64,000 nucleotides of DNA from Phaseolus vulgaris (GCF_000499845.2 NC_023757.2:7164118-7228117); one strand, 5' to 3'; positions 1 to 17,007 are shown, counted from the stretch's first letter. Translations and numbers: made by a program. Notes: generated by a model not told the origin, from the sequence alone.

Positions 1-995
1 GCAAAAACTCTACTAGTAGCTTTGGGTTTATGATTATTATTCTGTTGCACTCCAGTAATATTTGGGACTAAAAGTCTAGCACCACAGTCCTTCGTAGCAT
101 GACCATATCTATGGCATCTATCACATGTAACGTTTGGCACTGAATGAGGGCAAAATCTAACAACATGTGGCCCACCACATCTAAAACATTTGAAACTAGG
201 TGGTGATTGAGAATTGGGTCTTCCGTTGCTATAAGATTGAGGTCTGAAATAAGGTTTCTTTCTATCTTCATATTTAGGCATGCTTTTAGAAGGTCCTCCC
301 ACTTGAGGCTTAGCAAGTCTGCTACTATTTTTCAAACTCTCCACTACTTTTGCTTTCTCCACTAGAGTAGGAAAATCTCTAATGGACATAGGAATCACCA
401 CTTCTTTAAGCTCTTGCTTCAACCCAAACTCAAATTTTCTACATCTCCTAGCCTCAGTCATGGTATGGGTGTAAAATCTAGCTAGGTGTTTGAACCTAGT
501 AGCATATTCAGTAACTAAAAGATTTTCTTGTTCCAACTGTATGAATTCAATTTCTTTTGCATACCTGGCACTATCAGGAAAATACTCCTCCGGGAATCTT
601 ACTTTGAAGTTCTCCCAAGTGGCATCTTCTCCTTTGTCTTCCATCATTTGCTTCATGCTTATCCACAAAAACTCAACTTCTTCAATAAGCATATAGATGA
701 CATAAGATAACTTTCTCTCTTCAGGGCATTGAGTAGTTTCAAAGATTCTTTCTATGTCTCTCACCCACTGGTCTGCTCCATCTGGATTTACCTTGCCATT
801 AAATTTGGGTGGATTGTGTCTTAGAAAATCCTCCAGACTAAAGGTATGGGGTTGTTGATGAAGTTGAGATGCTTCAGCTGCTAATCTAGTAGTTTCTAAT
901 TGATGAAGGGCGACCTGATGCTGTTGTGCCATAGTAGCACTCTGTTGTTGTAAGGCTGTTGCCATCATCTCTATTGCCCGAGCTAAGTTGGGCAT
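1..995 (-). CDS. gag: gag polyprotein of Ty3/gypsy retrotransposon, partial (3' end outside window)
   Basis: This open frame starts at ATG 995-993 and stays open to the left edge, about 331 codons. An in-frame stop lies just upstream of the proline-rich start, which supports a start here. It encodes a Gln-rich N-terminus, a retrotransposon gag core at roughly residues 50-210 (FLRHNPPKFNG, then an ATWENFKVRF-type helix), and a basic linker. Near the left edge are two zinc knuckles: CFRCGGPHVVRFC (C-x2-C-x3-H-x4-C, one residue short) and CDRCHRYGHATKDC (canonical C-x2-C-x4-H-x4-C). Gag forms the cytoplasmic virus-like particle and packages element RNA. Protease and the rest of pol should follow beyond the window. 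Confidence 0.85.
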   Translation of the reverse strand, partial: MPNLARAIEMMATALQQQSATMAQQHQVALHQLETTRLAAEASQLHQQPHTFSLEDFLRHNPPKFNGKVNPDGADQWVRDIERIFETTQCPEERKLSYVIYMLIEEVEFLWISMKQMMEDKGEDATWENFKVRFPEEYFPDSARYAKEIEFIQLEQENLLVTEYATRFKHLARFYTHTMTEARRCRKFEFGLKQELKEVVIPMSIRDFPTLVEKAKVVESLKNSSRLAKPQVGGPSKSMPKYEDRKKPYFRPQSYSNGRPNSQSPPSFKCFRCGGPHVVRFCPHSVPNVTCDRCHRYGHATKDCGARLLVPNITGVQQNNNHKPKATSRVF

Positions 996-1452
996 ATCTA
1001 CTGGTGGAGGAGGAGTAGGTGGTCTACGTGCCAAAAATAAGTTAACTTATCTCATAAAGATTAGGTTATAAATTACTAAAAATTCTCAACTACTTCTTTA
1101 AGACAAATTAACTTAAAATAAATAATCACACAAAATAGATACAAAACCAATCAAGGCTTATCTCTAAAATGTACTTTAGCTACTTAGAATTAAGATAGAA
1201 AATAATCTTGATCTAGTCATGAGTGTGCACCCTCACCACTCTATCAAGATTTTTTTCATTCTTAATACTTTCATCTTTATTCATAACAATTAACTTGACT
1301 TGAAAAAAAAAACAAGATTTCAAGAAAAACAACTTTGTCAAACATCTTATTAGAAACTTTTAACTAAGTCTTGAGGCTAGCCGTAAACAAAAATCCACAC
1401 GCAGGAGAAATAGAATAAACCCACTACCCTCAGGTTATCCTAAGGATGAACC

Positions 1453-1464
1453 GCTCTGATACCA
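1453..1464 (-). promoter_or_regulatory. primer-binding site, initiator tRNA-Met
   Basis: On the minus strand this reads TGGTATCAGAGC, the standard plant LTR-element site complementary to the 3' end of initiator tRNA-Met. It primes minus-strand DNA synthesis. It sits five bases inside the LTR end at 1470. Confidence 0.9.
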
Positions 1465-1469
1465 TTAAA

Positions 1470-2903
1470 TGTAACACCCCATAATTTACTTATAACTATT
1501 ACAATAAAAGTTCTACAAGTTTCTATACAAACTTGGAGTTTTTCAAAACATTCCTAATACATGATTAGGATTCATAGAAATACGAATATTTACATATCCA
1601 TAACTCAAAATAAAACTCTGAAACCTTTAAGGCTCTCCTGCACCTATATGGTTATCTGCTCGTGTACATAGTACAGTCATCGCAGTTCAAACACAACATG
1701 AAAAGCAAGAGTAAGCTAGTGCAAAGAAAATCCACAACATAATTCATGGAAATAGAACCAATTTAGACTAATAATTTATAAACATTTCTTTAAATGATTT
1801 CATGTAAAATTTCAATACCAATTCCATCATTCATATAGACCACACATGGATCTATTTTCAATCATAATCATTGGATTTCATTTCAATCCCACTTCGTCTT
1901 CTGGAAGACTCATTAAGTATGCTCCTACCAGAGACTAACACCTGACCCAAAGATTACCAACGAATCCAATAGAAAGGATCAGGGTAAGTTCAAACATCCA
2001 ATACCGAGTGTCTACAGTGGGACCCGGTGTGTATGAACTCCCTCTCAGCTTCTCACCACCTAATATTTTAGTCTACATGACTTAGATCATTAGTGAAGCC
2101 AGAGGATCTCCGTTAAACATAGTCTTTTCATACTTAACGTACCATCAAACAACAACTCATACATTATCCCAAATGTATGACATCAATTTCATACAATTTA
2201 CATCATTCGTATATAATACATATCATTCAATAACATAACATTTAAAAATTCATGTCATTCCAGAACTTTTCCAACGTCAAAAACAATATTTAAATCTCAA
2301 ACTATCAAAATATAATATTTATAAATTTTAAATAATATATGAACAAACACACAATATATATATAACAAATAACACCCCTGCAAGAGAAATTCAATATTGG
2401 GACCACGTTCCTTCCGCATTCAGATCTTCTATCCTAGGGTGCTATTAAAAATTAAATTTAGCTTCCCTTACCTCAATTGCTTGCTTTCCAAGCAACTTTT
2501 AAAATATTATTCCCCACAGTCTGGATAAGCTTCAAGATTTACGGGCCTAATGCAAGTTATCCAAACATAACAAAAATTCAGTATATAATAGAATAAGTTG
2601 AGAGGATTAAACTTCTCAACTGACCCCACCAAGATTGATGACTAAATCCTAAAGAAAAATAGAGAACAAAGGAACTTTAGAGCAAAAATGAACTTATTCT
2701 ATTTGAAAATCTGATCGGGTAGAAATGTTCCTTAACTCCTCTACTACAACGTAGTCCGATCAGATTCTAAAATAGATGAAGATTGGGAGAGAAAATTAAG
2801 AGAGAGGGAGAGAAGAGAATATGGAGGGAGAGAGAGAGAGAAAGAGAGAGAAAATGACACGGGGAAGGTTTTGTTTTTGCTTTTAAAGAAAAGTGTTGTT
2901 ACA
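1470..2903 (-). repeat. 5' LTR of the gypsy element
   Basis: The 1434-bp segment begins TGTAACA and ends TGTTACA on the minus strand, a perfect 7-bp terminal inverted repeat of the TG...CA type. The inner end abuts the primer-binding site. A GA-rich microsatellite lies at about 2800-2862. The outer boundary at 2903 is inferred from the inverted terminus, because the partner LTR is outside the window; the target duplication would begin at 2904. Confidence 0.7.
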
Positions 2904-4949
2904 TAAGGAAACTATTTAATAGAAAGAATATGTGATGGAGACACAAAGATCATATAAGAAATGAAACATTTACTAACTCAGCATCTACTACATTTAAAGA
3001 GAACAACGTTGTAGAGGTAAATGAAAAATCATTTGAAAAAAATTAGTTTCAACTTTTACATTAAGAATTAAAAGGAAACATTTCCAAATTTTCTACACGC
3101 TCAAAACGTGCAAAATTGGATCAAAGCAGAAGTTTCTACATTCAACGTCTAACAAGAAGAAGATGATGAACAATATCATTAAATGAAAGATATGATCAGG
3201 TTAAAGTATTAAACTATCAACGGTCACCTTTAGAATAAAGAAGAGTTTAATTTAATGCATATTTAAAAATAATCTTAATCTTAATAAATATATATATAGA
3301 TAATGACTATTTACAACACAAATTTTTATTTAAGGACGAATATTTTATTTTATTATTTTATTATGATCCTATTAAATAAAACCTTCAACTAATACATTCG
3401 CCAGTTCATAATTACGTTTTCCTTTTCTTTTTCTTCTTTTTAGAATTTTTGTTGTTTTGCTTTCGATTCATCTTTTAGGTTTTTTTTTTTTGCTGTTGTT
3501 AGTTCAAGGATGTTTCTTATAATATTTTTCTATTCAATAAAAAAAATATAGTTATTTTATTACAAAAAAATATTCGAAAAGAAAATATCATTAAACTTAA
3601 AACAACCTCATTAAAATTCGTTTGAGGTCTATAGAAAAATGTTAGTATCGTCCTAAGGTAAAGAATAATGACAGATAAAAATGATAACAATAATAAAGTG
3701 AATATAAATTATATTAGGAGTATCTGTATAGTATCATAATAAAATAAATGAGGTATATTTGGAAAGGTCTTTTCATAAATATTTTTCAAAAATAGATTTT
3801 TTTGTAATTTAAAATTAGTTTATATATGGTCTAATTTATCAGAATTTTCTCAAATAACTTTTTTGAACTTTTCTTGCTAATTTTTTACATAAATTACTTT
3901 TAACTTGTGAAGAATTTTAATTTATTTTTTTCTTCTTATTTTTCCCGTAAAAATGTTTATGAAAAATTTATTCAGCACAGACCCATAATATACATATATC
4001 TAATTTTCCAAAACTAAGAAACTTTGTAGACACAATAGTGTGGGACAAAATTCTCACAATTATTATTAAATATTTGTATTGCATTTTTTATTTTAAAATA
4101 GATATTTATGTAAAAAAAAAAATTATAATATAACTTTTTATGGATGTGAAAGATGTTTTTACCGCTATCTGAAAATCAGTCTAAATAAAATATTAAAAAT
4201 TAAATTAGGTAAATTAGACATGATTATAGATAAAAGTATAAGGTCTAAATGTTCTAAATTTTAACTTATTTTTCAATTGTATTATTATATCGTTAGTAAA
4301 TTAACATTTAAATGGTAGAAAAGTAAAATTTGAAAATTCAGTTGCAAAAATTTGAAAAATTGAAAACTCTATAACAATATTCAAAAAATTAAAAATTGAA
4401 TGGTAAAATTTATAAAAGTGCAAAAGTTCAATAATAAAATGTATAATTTAATCTCTATGGCACTGCATTCATGTAGAGGTCGAAGTGATAAATTAGCTAA
4501 CTTAAGTTTTATTTATAGAGAGTATTTTCATTGGTATAATAGACTTCCATCTAGTCTTTTAGGGTTCTTTATTAATAGGTATAGATTACGTATGTACTGT
4601 TTTTGTTAATACGGATTTTTGTCTAATCCCCTCATATTTTCTTGTATTTTCTTTATTTTTTTTTTCAATAATATATTTTTCATGTGGTTACAAATTATTG
4701 TTATTATTTTAGGTGTCAATTTAGCTGAGATGTCAAGTTACATAATAACTTTAAAGAAAAAAGATAGAGAGAGCCGAGAAAATTAAATTGACGGAACATG
4801 TATCATTAGGTATTGATCTAAGCTTAGAACGGGCTAAGAGGGTAGCCCACGAGCGAATAACTTAGTGGGAAAAGAATCAGACACTTTCCCCTACTTTTGA
4901 CAGCATAACGAATTATATTATTAAAATAAGTAAGGTATTCCTTAAATTG
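2904..4949. other. AT-rich intergenic DNA, no gene seen
   Basis: Long A/T runs and short random open frames only. No conserved protein motif, RNA gene or clear repeat was recognised. Confidence 0.6.
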
Positions 4950-6430
4950 AAAACTATTATTTATATTCTAGAAATGTTGTTTTTGAGTTTTTTTCTAAAA
5001 GGATATTTTGAAATGATTTCATGAAAAGTTTGTTTCAAAAGGATTATGTATGTTTTGAAAATTTTGTTTTATAAATTGTTTCTAAAAAAAATCATTTAAT
5101 GTGTTTTGAAATATAATTCTATTATGAAAATCTTGTTTCAGAAATTCAATTTTGAAAATCGTGTTCTGTAAGATTTCCATATTAAGTATCCAAGTCACTT
5201 TTATAAAGAATAAGATAGTCATTTTAAACATTATGGGAGCAATTAGAAATTATGGGAGTGGAGGAAGAAAAGGCCAAAATAAAAATTGTAGGGCTCCTTT
5301 CTATTTTTTTTCAGGAATCAATATCCTTCAATGTGATTTTTGAACTATTAAAACCTATGAGGCAATTGCTTCCTGCACCACATCACTGCACCCAATTCTA
5401 GTGGAAAAGACGAAAATGCACTTAATGTATTATTTTTTTATTGCGGATTCTCTTATCCAAAATGGGCTTTTGATTTTTGTTTCTGGATTTTTATTTCCAA
5501 ATACAAAAAATTCTTCCGGATATACTTTTCCAGAATGTATTATTTTCAATTCTAGATTTTCATTTTCAAAATAAAGAGTATTTTTGGAATTTTAAAATTT
5601 TGTCAAAATCTTCATAAAATCCATATCCATTGCATTTGGGCTCTAAGAATAAGTAGTTCATATAGGCTCATGTAACTATCACAATCGAAAATATAAAGAA
5701 GAAAAGGAATTTTGAATGTAGGATGTACTCACCAATAAAAGTTGGCACATTAACGTGAACTAATCATAGTATAAAATACCAAAAACGAAATCCATATACT
5801 ATTGTAATTTATGAAAATTATTTAGTCACCTAGAACCAGTCCTTTTTTCCATTATTATCTCGAAACTGGGATACAAAAACTACAATGTTTTGAGAAAGGG
5901 ATTCAACTTTAAGTGAATATAAAAAAGATTAAAATTTTATAGGGGGTTAAAATGAAGTTTGAATATGATGAAAACTAAACTATTTTATCTAAAAACAACG
6001 AGAAATTTGAATTTATTTATCTAAATGAAGCTTCAATTAAAGTGCCGAATACTGACTAAAGTGTTGAATGTGAGTTTGGGATCTTTCTTCCTGCACCCAA
6101 ACAAATTTCTCCCTGCAACTCATCATTTTCAGAAAAAAATTGTTTTATCCCTTTTAAAAATGACTTCCGAATTACTCTTTCTAAAATGTTTTTAGAACAA
6201 ACTTTTCAGAACACATTTTATGAATTTCGGATTTACCATTCGGAAGTCAAAAAATGTCTTCTTGAAATGATATTTTGGAATGATTTCTTGTGTTCTAGAT
6301 TTCTTATTTCGAAAATATCTTTTGCTTATGGAACACCCTCTATTCTAGAATCACCCAAAATTATCAAGAATAATTTGGATATTCTAAAAAATGTAAGGGT
6401 GCTAAAAGAACTAAAAACTTCTTAATAGGG
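4950..6430. repeat. degenerate MITE cluster with TTCCTGCACC-type ends
   Basis: Three partial termini resemble the TIR of the better preserved MITEs at 24977 and 60960. They are GTGGAGGAAGAAAAGG near 5256 (right-end type), GCTTCCTGCACC near 5371 (left-end type) and TTCTTCCTGCACCC near 6088 (left-end type). The DNA between is filled with low-complexity fragments like those inside the 25405-25954 copy. Boundaries cannot be set by eye. Confidence 0.4.
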
Positions 6431-6634
6431 CTGACTCAACTGGATAGCACATGATAAAAGAAAAGAAAAGATTTTCGATAAAGTATTGATATGGTGACAA
6501 CCAATATTAGAATATAACTAAAAAAATCTTTTATTAGAATATAAACCTCATTAGAAAATGAAGAATTTTGAAATTGTATTGCATCATCTCGATAAAATTA
6601 CAGCTTTTATCTAGTTGTCAAATAATAGTTTATT

Positions 6635-6965
6635 ACAAAAAAATCATTAAATAAAAACTAATTTTATAAATAAAAAATAATTAATTAGTTGCTATAATTA
6701 CTAAATTAGAAACCATTTTAAAGCCTAAAAAAATATTGATTTCTAAATTAGTTTATATTATTGATAAATAGTTTTTAAATTGGTATCTAATTAGCTACCA
6801 AGGATTTTGCTACCAAATTTAGAATCTATTTATCAATATAATATAAACTAATTTATAAACCAATAACTTTTTTAGTCTCTAAAATAGTTTCTAATTTAAT
6901 CACTATAACAACTAATTATTTTTTGTCTCTAAAATTAGTTTATATTTAATGATTTTCTTGTTGTG
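6635..6965. mobile_element. MITE with long imperfect terminal inverted repeats
   Basis: The left arm (AAATCATTAAATAAAAACTA onward) is mirrored by the right arm (TTTATATTTAATGATTTTCTTG). Pairing continues for about 120 bases on each side, so most of the element would fold into one hairpin. No coding potential. The flanks carry similar AATAATAGT / AATAACAGT stretches that may be a 9-bp target duplication with one change, which would suggest a Mutator-type origin; that is tentative. Confidence 0.55.
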
Positions 6966-9900
6966 GTCAATAACAGTTTTAATTTTTCATAGAGAAATAA
7001 TATATTGACAATCTGCTCCATTATACAACATCTAATTGATGATATTAAAAAAATATATTTTTGTCTACTTCATATAAAAATTGAAATTTTGAGGAAAGTA
7101 AAAAGATTATATAGTAGAACAAGGTTGTTAATTAATCATTTTTCTTTTCGGATGCAGATGATGAAACAGAAAATGAAAAGTAATATGAAGCAATTGTGGA
7201 GGAAAAGCAACGTTTAATCTTGCATTAGATGAAAAATTGGGAACGTAATCTTGTTGTCACTTCCGACCAAAAAGAATGAGGAAAAGGAATGTTGCAGTTG
7301 AAGATGACAGAATGTGATTCTTGCTTTCTTTTCCTTTACACTTATTCTCTAAACTCATTCTATTATGTATCACAATATCAATAAATATTAACCCAATCAC
7401 TCAATTTATTTCAAAACCCAATGAAGATAAGCACTACTACTACACCACTTTTTCTTCCTTTTCTTCAAGTTTCCAAAGCAACAAACCCAAGCTCCAATCT
7501 CCATAAAAATATTAAGTAATGTGAACACTGTGCTACAATTCACAAAATTAAAAACCCAGACAACGTGCATAACTTTTTGGCCAATATACTAATCAAACAT
7601 TTCTTCTTCTTCCTTTCTAAACACTTCTTTTTTACGATTGCAAACTGGGGATTGGTGTTACTTGTGTATTTAACTCCTAACATTTGTAAAATTTACATAA
7701 ATTTATGAAAATGGTTTTATCATATATGATTTTCTCAGTTCATTCTACATAGAAACATATTTAAAGCATTCTTTTAGCTTATTTCAGTAAAATATATGAC
7801 TTGGTCGAAAAACTATGTTGATTAGATAAATGTTAAGCAGTGTTTAAAAGTACTGGTTGAGAAGACAAAACAGAAAGTTTGTTTTATGAAAAAACACCAT
7901 TAATATATACATCTATATATAATGTGTAGAAAAGCTTAATAGCATTTTAAACTCCTCAACTATAGTGAGAAGACAGGTGAGCAAAACCCTATTTATTAAG
8001 GTGTTTGTTTACTAAAACATGCTTTAGATTGTAGGTCAAACAATTTGAAACTTGATTGTAAAGAAGACTTTATTAGGTAGATGCATATGGACCTGTAAAG
8101 TATGAAGAGACATATATGTTCAATGCTCGAGGTTAGGTTTTTTATTTTTTCGTTAGTGGGAAGGAGCTTGGGTTCTTTTGTGACATCGATGTGAAACCAC
8201 TTTACATAGTTTCTGTTACTGTTTTTGTTTTGCCCCACGTTCTTGTAATTAATCGCCACCTCCACGTATGGCTGCCAATGTAGGTCAATGAAGTGCTGAT
8301 TTGATGCTTTCATGTTCCATTTACCTAAGCATTGCAGTGATGAGAAAGAGCGTGTGAGAGAAAGGACATTAATCTACTGTTAAATAATGACCAAAAGAAG
8401 CAACATAATCTCATTCGTCAACATTCACTATATATGCAAATTAAACCAATCTTATGTAATTACCTGTTATATCTTAACTCTTCTCTTTTACTTCACACTT
8501 TATTATTCCTTCATAATTTTGGAACATGCTTTCGGCTAAACAGACTCCCCCTCCTTCTTCTGTCTATTCAACTATACATGCAAGCGAGCATCTTCACAAA
8601 GTAAAACTTGTACCACTTCATTTTTCCTTTCCCAACAACACGTCATATTTAACTTTACCTACACTTTAAACTTTCTTGCATCCAAACCAAATCTTACCCA
8701 ATCACTTTTCTTAAGGGGGGTGTCTTTTATTAAGTGAAGGAGGAAACGGTGTAGAGTTGTGTGAATGTGAAATAAGGTGATGAGTTTCGGACATGTCATG
8801 CTAGCTACTTTCACATAAAGATTGCTTGGTGCATCTTTTAATGACTAAGACAAGAGAGGAAGGTTGTTTACATTGGAAAATAGAATATCTATAGGTAATT
8901 GAATGATCAAAGTTAATGTTGAAGGGGTGGTGGGGTGGGGGTGATAGATGGACACGGTTGCTCTATAGGGTTTTGATGATTAAGAAGACGACTCTTTTGT
9001 CTCCACTCTGTCACTATAGAGGTCCATGGTCGGCATTATCACAAAGCATGAATAAAGAACACCACGACATCCACGTTATTAGACGCTCCCCCTCGAGACT
9101 AGCTCATATCTACCCCATAACTGAACATCTTTTTTCTTTGTGCTTTCCAAAGAGACAAATGCGTGTAAGTTGACGATCAAAAGCTTACACAGTATCAAAT
9201 AGTTAAAAATAAAATTAAGAGAAAGTGTGAATCTGTGAATGCACTTATAATCAACAACAGTGTGCTACTACATCGTCTAAGGGGTACGTAACAAGTGTTT
9301 AATTAATTCCATTATGCTTTGTGGGGATTTTTTGGCTTTTGAAAATGATCAGTAAAGGGGACATGGATGAATATGTCTATGATTGTATGTGTGCATGCGA
9401 GAGCTGTTAATTATGAGTGCTATGACCTAATTTAATTAGGAAGAATCAAAGCGATCATTGGGTGGGAGTTGTGAGCATGATATTGATTATTGGACAGACA
9501 GAGAAATACAAGGAGTTTTTACGTATAAATATGAAGTTTAGGTGGCATCATTTTTGTTGTCTGGGCTTCACTTTTTGTTGCTTTTTCATGTTTGCTTTTC
9601 TTTTATTATCTGTCTCTTATTCTTTCCATAAAAAATCTGAAATGGAATGGGGACAATGAGTGCCTCAAGGACTTGAGAGTAGTGCTGTGTCTTGTATTCA
9701 GCATCAAATCCTCAGAAACCATATCTGAGAATTATCATTCTCACTTTTGAACCCTTAACCCATTAAGGGGCCGCTATGAAACTTTTAAGAGCAGGCCCAC
9801 GAGAAAATGATAAATTTGAAGGCCAAAAAAATATGAATTTTCTAAGGGGGCTGGTCTTCTCTCTATCCTTGTCATATAGACACCAAAAGTGGGAAATTCC

Positions 9901-12163
9901 AAATTCCCTTACAAAAAGAGAGGATAAAGAGCTAGATTCTACATCCCACAGAAAACACCCCCCAAAGCCCTATCATTTTATTGCGAGGGAAAGTATCTTT
10001 GGCTTTTTGGTTATATACTTAGGATTCCTCACTCTTGATGCTTTAAAGGTTATTTTGTTTACAAATAAAGGAACTTCGTGGGGGAAGGTTATTCTTTAGT
10101 GCAAGATAGGGAAAGCAAGAAATGAAAAGGAACCTTCGTACACATTTAAGACAAAAAATAAAGGCAGCTTAGTGCCTGGTTGGTCCCCTTTGCTGCGAGA
10201 GTGCACATGGCACCCTCTAATAGGTTTGCATAGTGCCTGGTTACAGTTTAACTTGAAGAACCATTTAGTGAATCATATAATTACTGCAGTCATACATGCC
10301 ATAATAATAAGTGAATTATAGGCAATACAAATTCATGAATCCATCAAGTACCCCAAACTCCCATGTGTACTACCATTTCAACCTCATGATTTAGGATATT
10401 GCTGGACACCAAATGGCACCACAAAATTCCAAAATTCTCATTTAATTCTTAACTTTTTATGCCCAATGGGATGGCGTCACGTCTGCCCTCATGCCCCAAT
10501 CTCCGGATATTTATTAATTTTAGCCACCATTTATTCATATAAACAAAATGCTCACCCTTTAACCGAACTGTTATCAATAAATAATACTATTCTGTGTGTA
10601 GTCTGTGAGGAAAAAAATAGAGCTTTAAGTATATCCTCTTTTGTGGTCGATCCAGTGCTGGGTTTGTTAGCTGTACATGCATACAAACTTGGCTTATGTG
10701 CCTTTCTTTTATAAAAGGGATTAGGAAGAGACCAGTTTTGTGTCTGATGATCAAATTTATATTACAGCATTATTGTCCTTCCAACCCAGTGTCTGTCCTA
10801 AAACCTGTCCCATTAATCTTATAATTCAAAACCAAGCTTTTGATTGATATCCAAAACTTTTGCCCCAACTTGGAGTAAACAATATATTTATTAAATGTAG
10901 GTGTCGATGATCGCCATAACAATTGTTTGTTTATTTCATTTGCATTTAGAAAAATAAGATAAAGAAAGAAAAGAGAAAAATGTGAAATAAATGAACAATA
11001 ACGCGATAAAAGAAACAAAAGCATTAATTATAGAAGGGTTATAAGAATAAAATAACTAAAATTATAAATTGAATTGATCCCAATCCCATCCCACGGTGTC
11101 GGTCAGGAGGTAATGAAATATTAGTGCATTAATTGATTGATGGAAGCAGCAACCAGCTTTAATTAATAAGCACGTCTTAATAAAATGACAAGTGGAGAAA
11201 GACACGTTGGGTTGAGGGATCCACATTTGGAACTATACGATATAAAGCAGAGAATAGTATGCTACATGGGAAAGTGAGCATTACGCTCTTGACAATACAT
11301 ATTTTACTTGATGGATGAATTTTATATACACCATGTAAAAGGCATATGATAATAATTCAAATAGAGAGGAAAATCTGTCGTTTCATGGCTCCATCAATTA
11401 TGCAGAGAAAACTTCCAAGAGCAATGGGAGAAAGAAGTAATGCGCTAAGATTGTCACTAAGTTGCCATAATTTTCTTCACTATGGTCCATCAATGCAGAG
11501 AGTTTGATGAACATGGATGGGTCTAGACAGCAGTGTATGGATGTGATGTGAGAATGGGATGCTCATCCAATAAATACTTATATAGTTGTCATGCAAACGT
11601 ACGGATGATATGATAAATAGGTTGCATAATTAACATGCATGGTTACTTTTCTACATAGACACTACGGGGGGAAAAGCCTTTGTAGTGTGTTAATGTTAAT
11701 GTATGCAAAAATAATATATACCTCATGTCGGGGTAATGGGACTAAATGACAAGCTCTCCTTCACTGGAAATTGTGCAGTGCAATTACTTTTTTAAGGTGC
11801 GGAGGTTCTTCCTATTGGTAGAAAAGCTACCTCCGTTGGTGTTGCTACCCATCTTCCACATAACCAAAAATGATTTAATATTTGTTCATAAATATGTAGT
11901 GACAGAAATATGGAAAAACTATGTTGTCCTTCCATGATTATCTATCGTACTAAAGAGTAGTTTTCAGGTTATATTATCATGATTATCTCAACCATTACTA
12001 CGTTTCCAAACGAACACTATATGCTTAGGTATATATCCTAGTAAGCAAGAAATCATGTTTAAAACATGAAAATAAAAAACCTTAAAACATGAAAATAAAA
12101 AACCTTAATTGTTAACTTTGTGAAACCAAACCAGACCAAACAAACGAAAGTGTAGATACTTAG

Positions 12164-12200
<37 letters not shown>

Positions 12201-13613
12201 CATATATATAATACCACAGCACAGTCTGTAAACAGTCACGAGCAGGCACTTGCTAATTGAGGAGTCATAATCAGTTATTGGTCATCTTTAGAGCCAGCGG
12301 GACCGACGAGTCCACCCGGTTCAGAGTTTTGCCTCACTAGATTCCAGACAGGGTCTTGTAGTTTCTTTACATTCAGTAATAAGAACAAATGGCATAACTA
12401 CAACTATCTTAAATAAGAGTCATGTGGCATGAGATAGCAATGCCCAATAGTTTTCAAGACAAGTAAATATGAATAATTGTAATTGTACATATAGATGCAT
12501 ATGGTTGTAATGTATGTAACTTTCATGTTAGAATTAGTTTGTGGGTCAGAGAGCCGTGAGGTGAATCACATTATTAATTCAAGAATAATACTAGAAGAGA
12601 ATGAACATAGAAAGAAACGTAAATGAAAGAAATATATGAAATTAATAGTCATTATTAATCAATCCAATACACAGCACACAGGAAATGGCCCCAAAGACCC
12701 TTTTAGACCCCTATGTGAAGAGGGTTCTACTCCCTTGAAAACAAATAAAAAAATTCAAGGTTTAAATCTATATATACACGTGTTTCCATCACACGCGCGG
12801 ACCCCAGACCATGGAGTCCTGTATAGTTAGGCCTAAACTCAAGGCCAAAAGAGGAAAAAAAATATCAACAGCTCCCGCAAAGAAAAACCAAGAAAAAGAA
12901 AATCACACGTTCACACTTGATTCGCACGCCGCAGAACCGTCTGCATAGGTGCCCGTACCCGAAAAAAAAAGTCTACAAATTGTAGCCAAAATTCAACTTA
13001 TTGCCCTTAAATTGCTTCCCTGTAGAGGGGTATCCCATCAAAGTAACGCGGAAGTTGAAGAAGCAGTAATGGTGGCAAAGAAATAAAGCTTGCTTGACTT
13101 ATGAATCCCACATCACATGAACAGTTCAAACTTGTCAGCTTTTCTTATACCTGCTCTATTCTTTAGTACTCAAACTCTGCACCTCTGCCCACATCATCTT
13201 TCATCTCTTTCACCTATAATTAAGGCAAACTTTGAATTCCAACCTGCAACTTACTTCTCTCTTCCACTCACAAGTTCCAAGAACAGATCACATTAAATTC
13301 ATCTACCACTGTTTCACAGTGTTTCCTCTTCTCTCGTTACTTTCCCACATGTTGCAAAATCCCTCTCCCATAGGGAATTCTGCATACTCATTAATAAGTC
13401 ACCAACATAAAATAAAAATTAACAATTATAAATTCTCCAAACCCATCAAACTCTTGTACATACGGTAGATACATACTATGATAATCTACACCCTCGCTCA
13501 AGTCATTTTTTAATCGCAAAAACCCTCTAAAAAATGTTGAGGTTTCTAGACAACCTGGCCCACCTTATTTCATCTCTTTTTCTTCTTTTCTTTATTATTC
13601 GTGAACTTTTTCT
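6966..13613. other. 6.6-kb gene-poor region downstream of the cyclin gene
   Basis: Several open frames of 60-107 codons occur, but none has a recognisable domain, splice structure or transit/signal pattern that I can defend. Part is less AT-rich (about 8900-10260). The last few hundred bases before 13614 should hold the cyclin D1 3' UTR. No tRNA, rRNA or known microRNA precursor was recognised. Confidence 0.5.
12169..12211. repeat. (TA)n microsatellite
   Basis: An uninterrupted TA run, then TACATACATATATATA. Simple-sequence DNA in the intergenic region. Confidence 0.9.

Positions 13614-17007
<3,394 letters not shown>

Larger units (their letters stand above)
1..2903 (-). mobile_element. Ty3/gypsy LTR retrotransposon, 5' part only
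   Basis: The minus strand carries, in transcription order, an LTR (2903-1470), a 5-base spacer, a primer-binding site complementary to initiator tRNA-Met, an untranslated leader of about 450 bases and a gag reading frame that runs off the left edge. This order is diagnostic of a 5' LTR followed by the internal region. Polymerase domains would lie left of the window. The single-ORF style gag with CCHC knuckles and the Met-tRNA primer site suggest a chromovirus, perhaps Tekay-like; that lineage call is inference. No stop interrupts gag, so the copy may be fairly recent. Confidence 0.85.

Noticed and set aside
8916..10714. Several 60-107-codon open frames in the less AT-rich part of the 6966-13613 region
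   Set aside because: Compositionally biased, no domains, no consistent splice pattern.
12285..12345. Hammerhead-ribozyme-like string (CCGACGAGTCC) near 12300
   Set aside because: The conserved core CUGANGA is not met (CCGACGA) and no GAAA with a closing stem follows at proper spacing.
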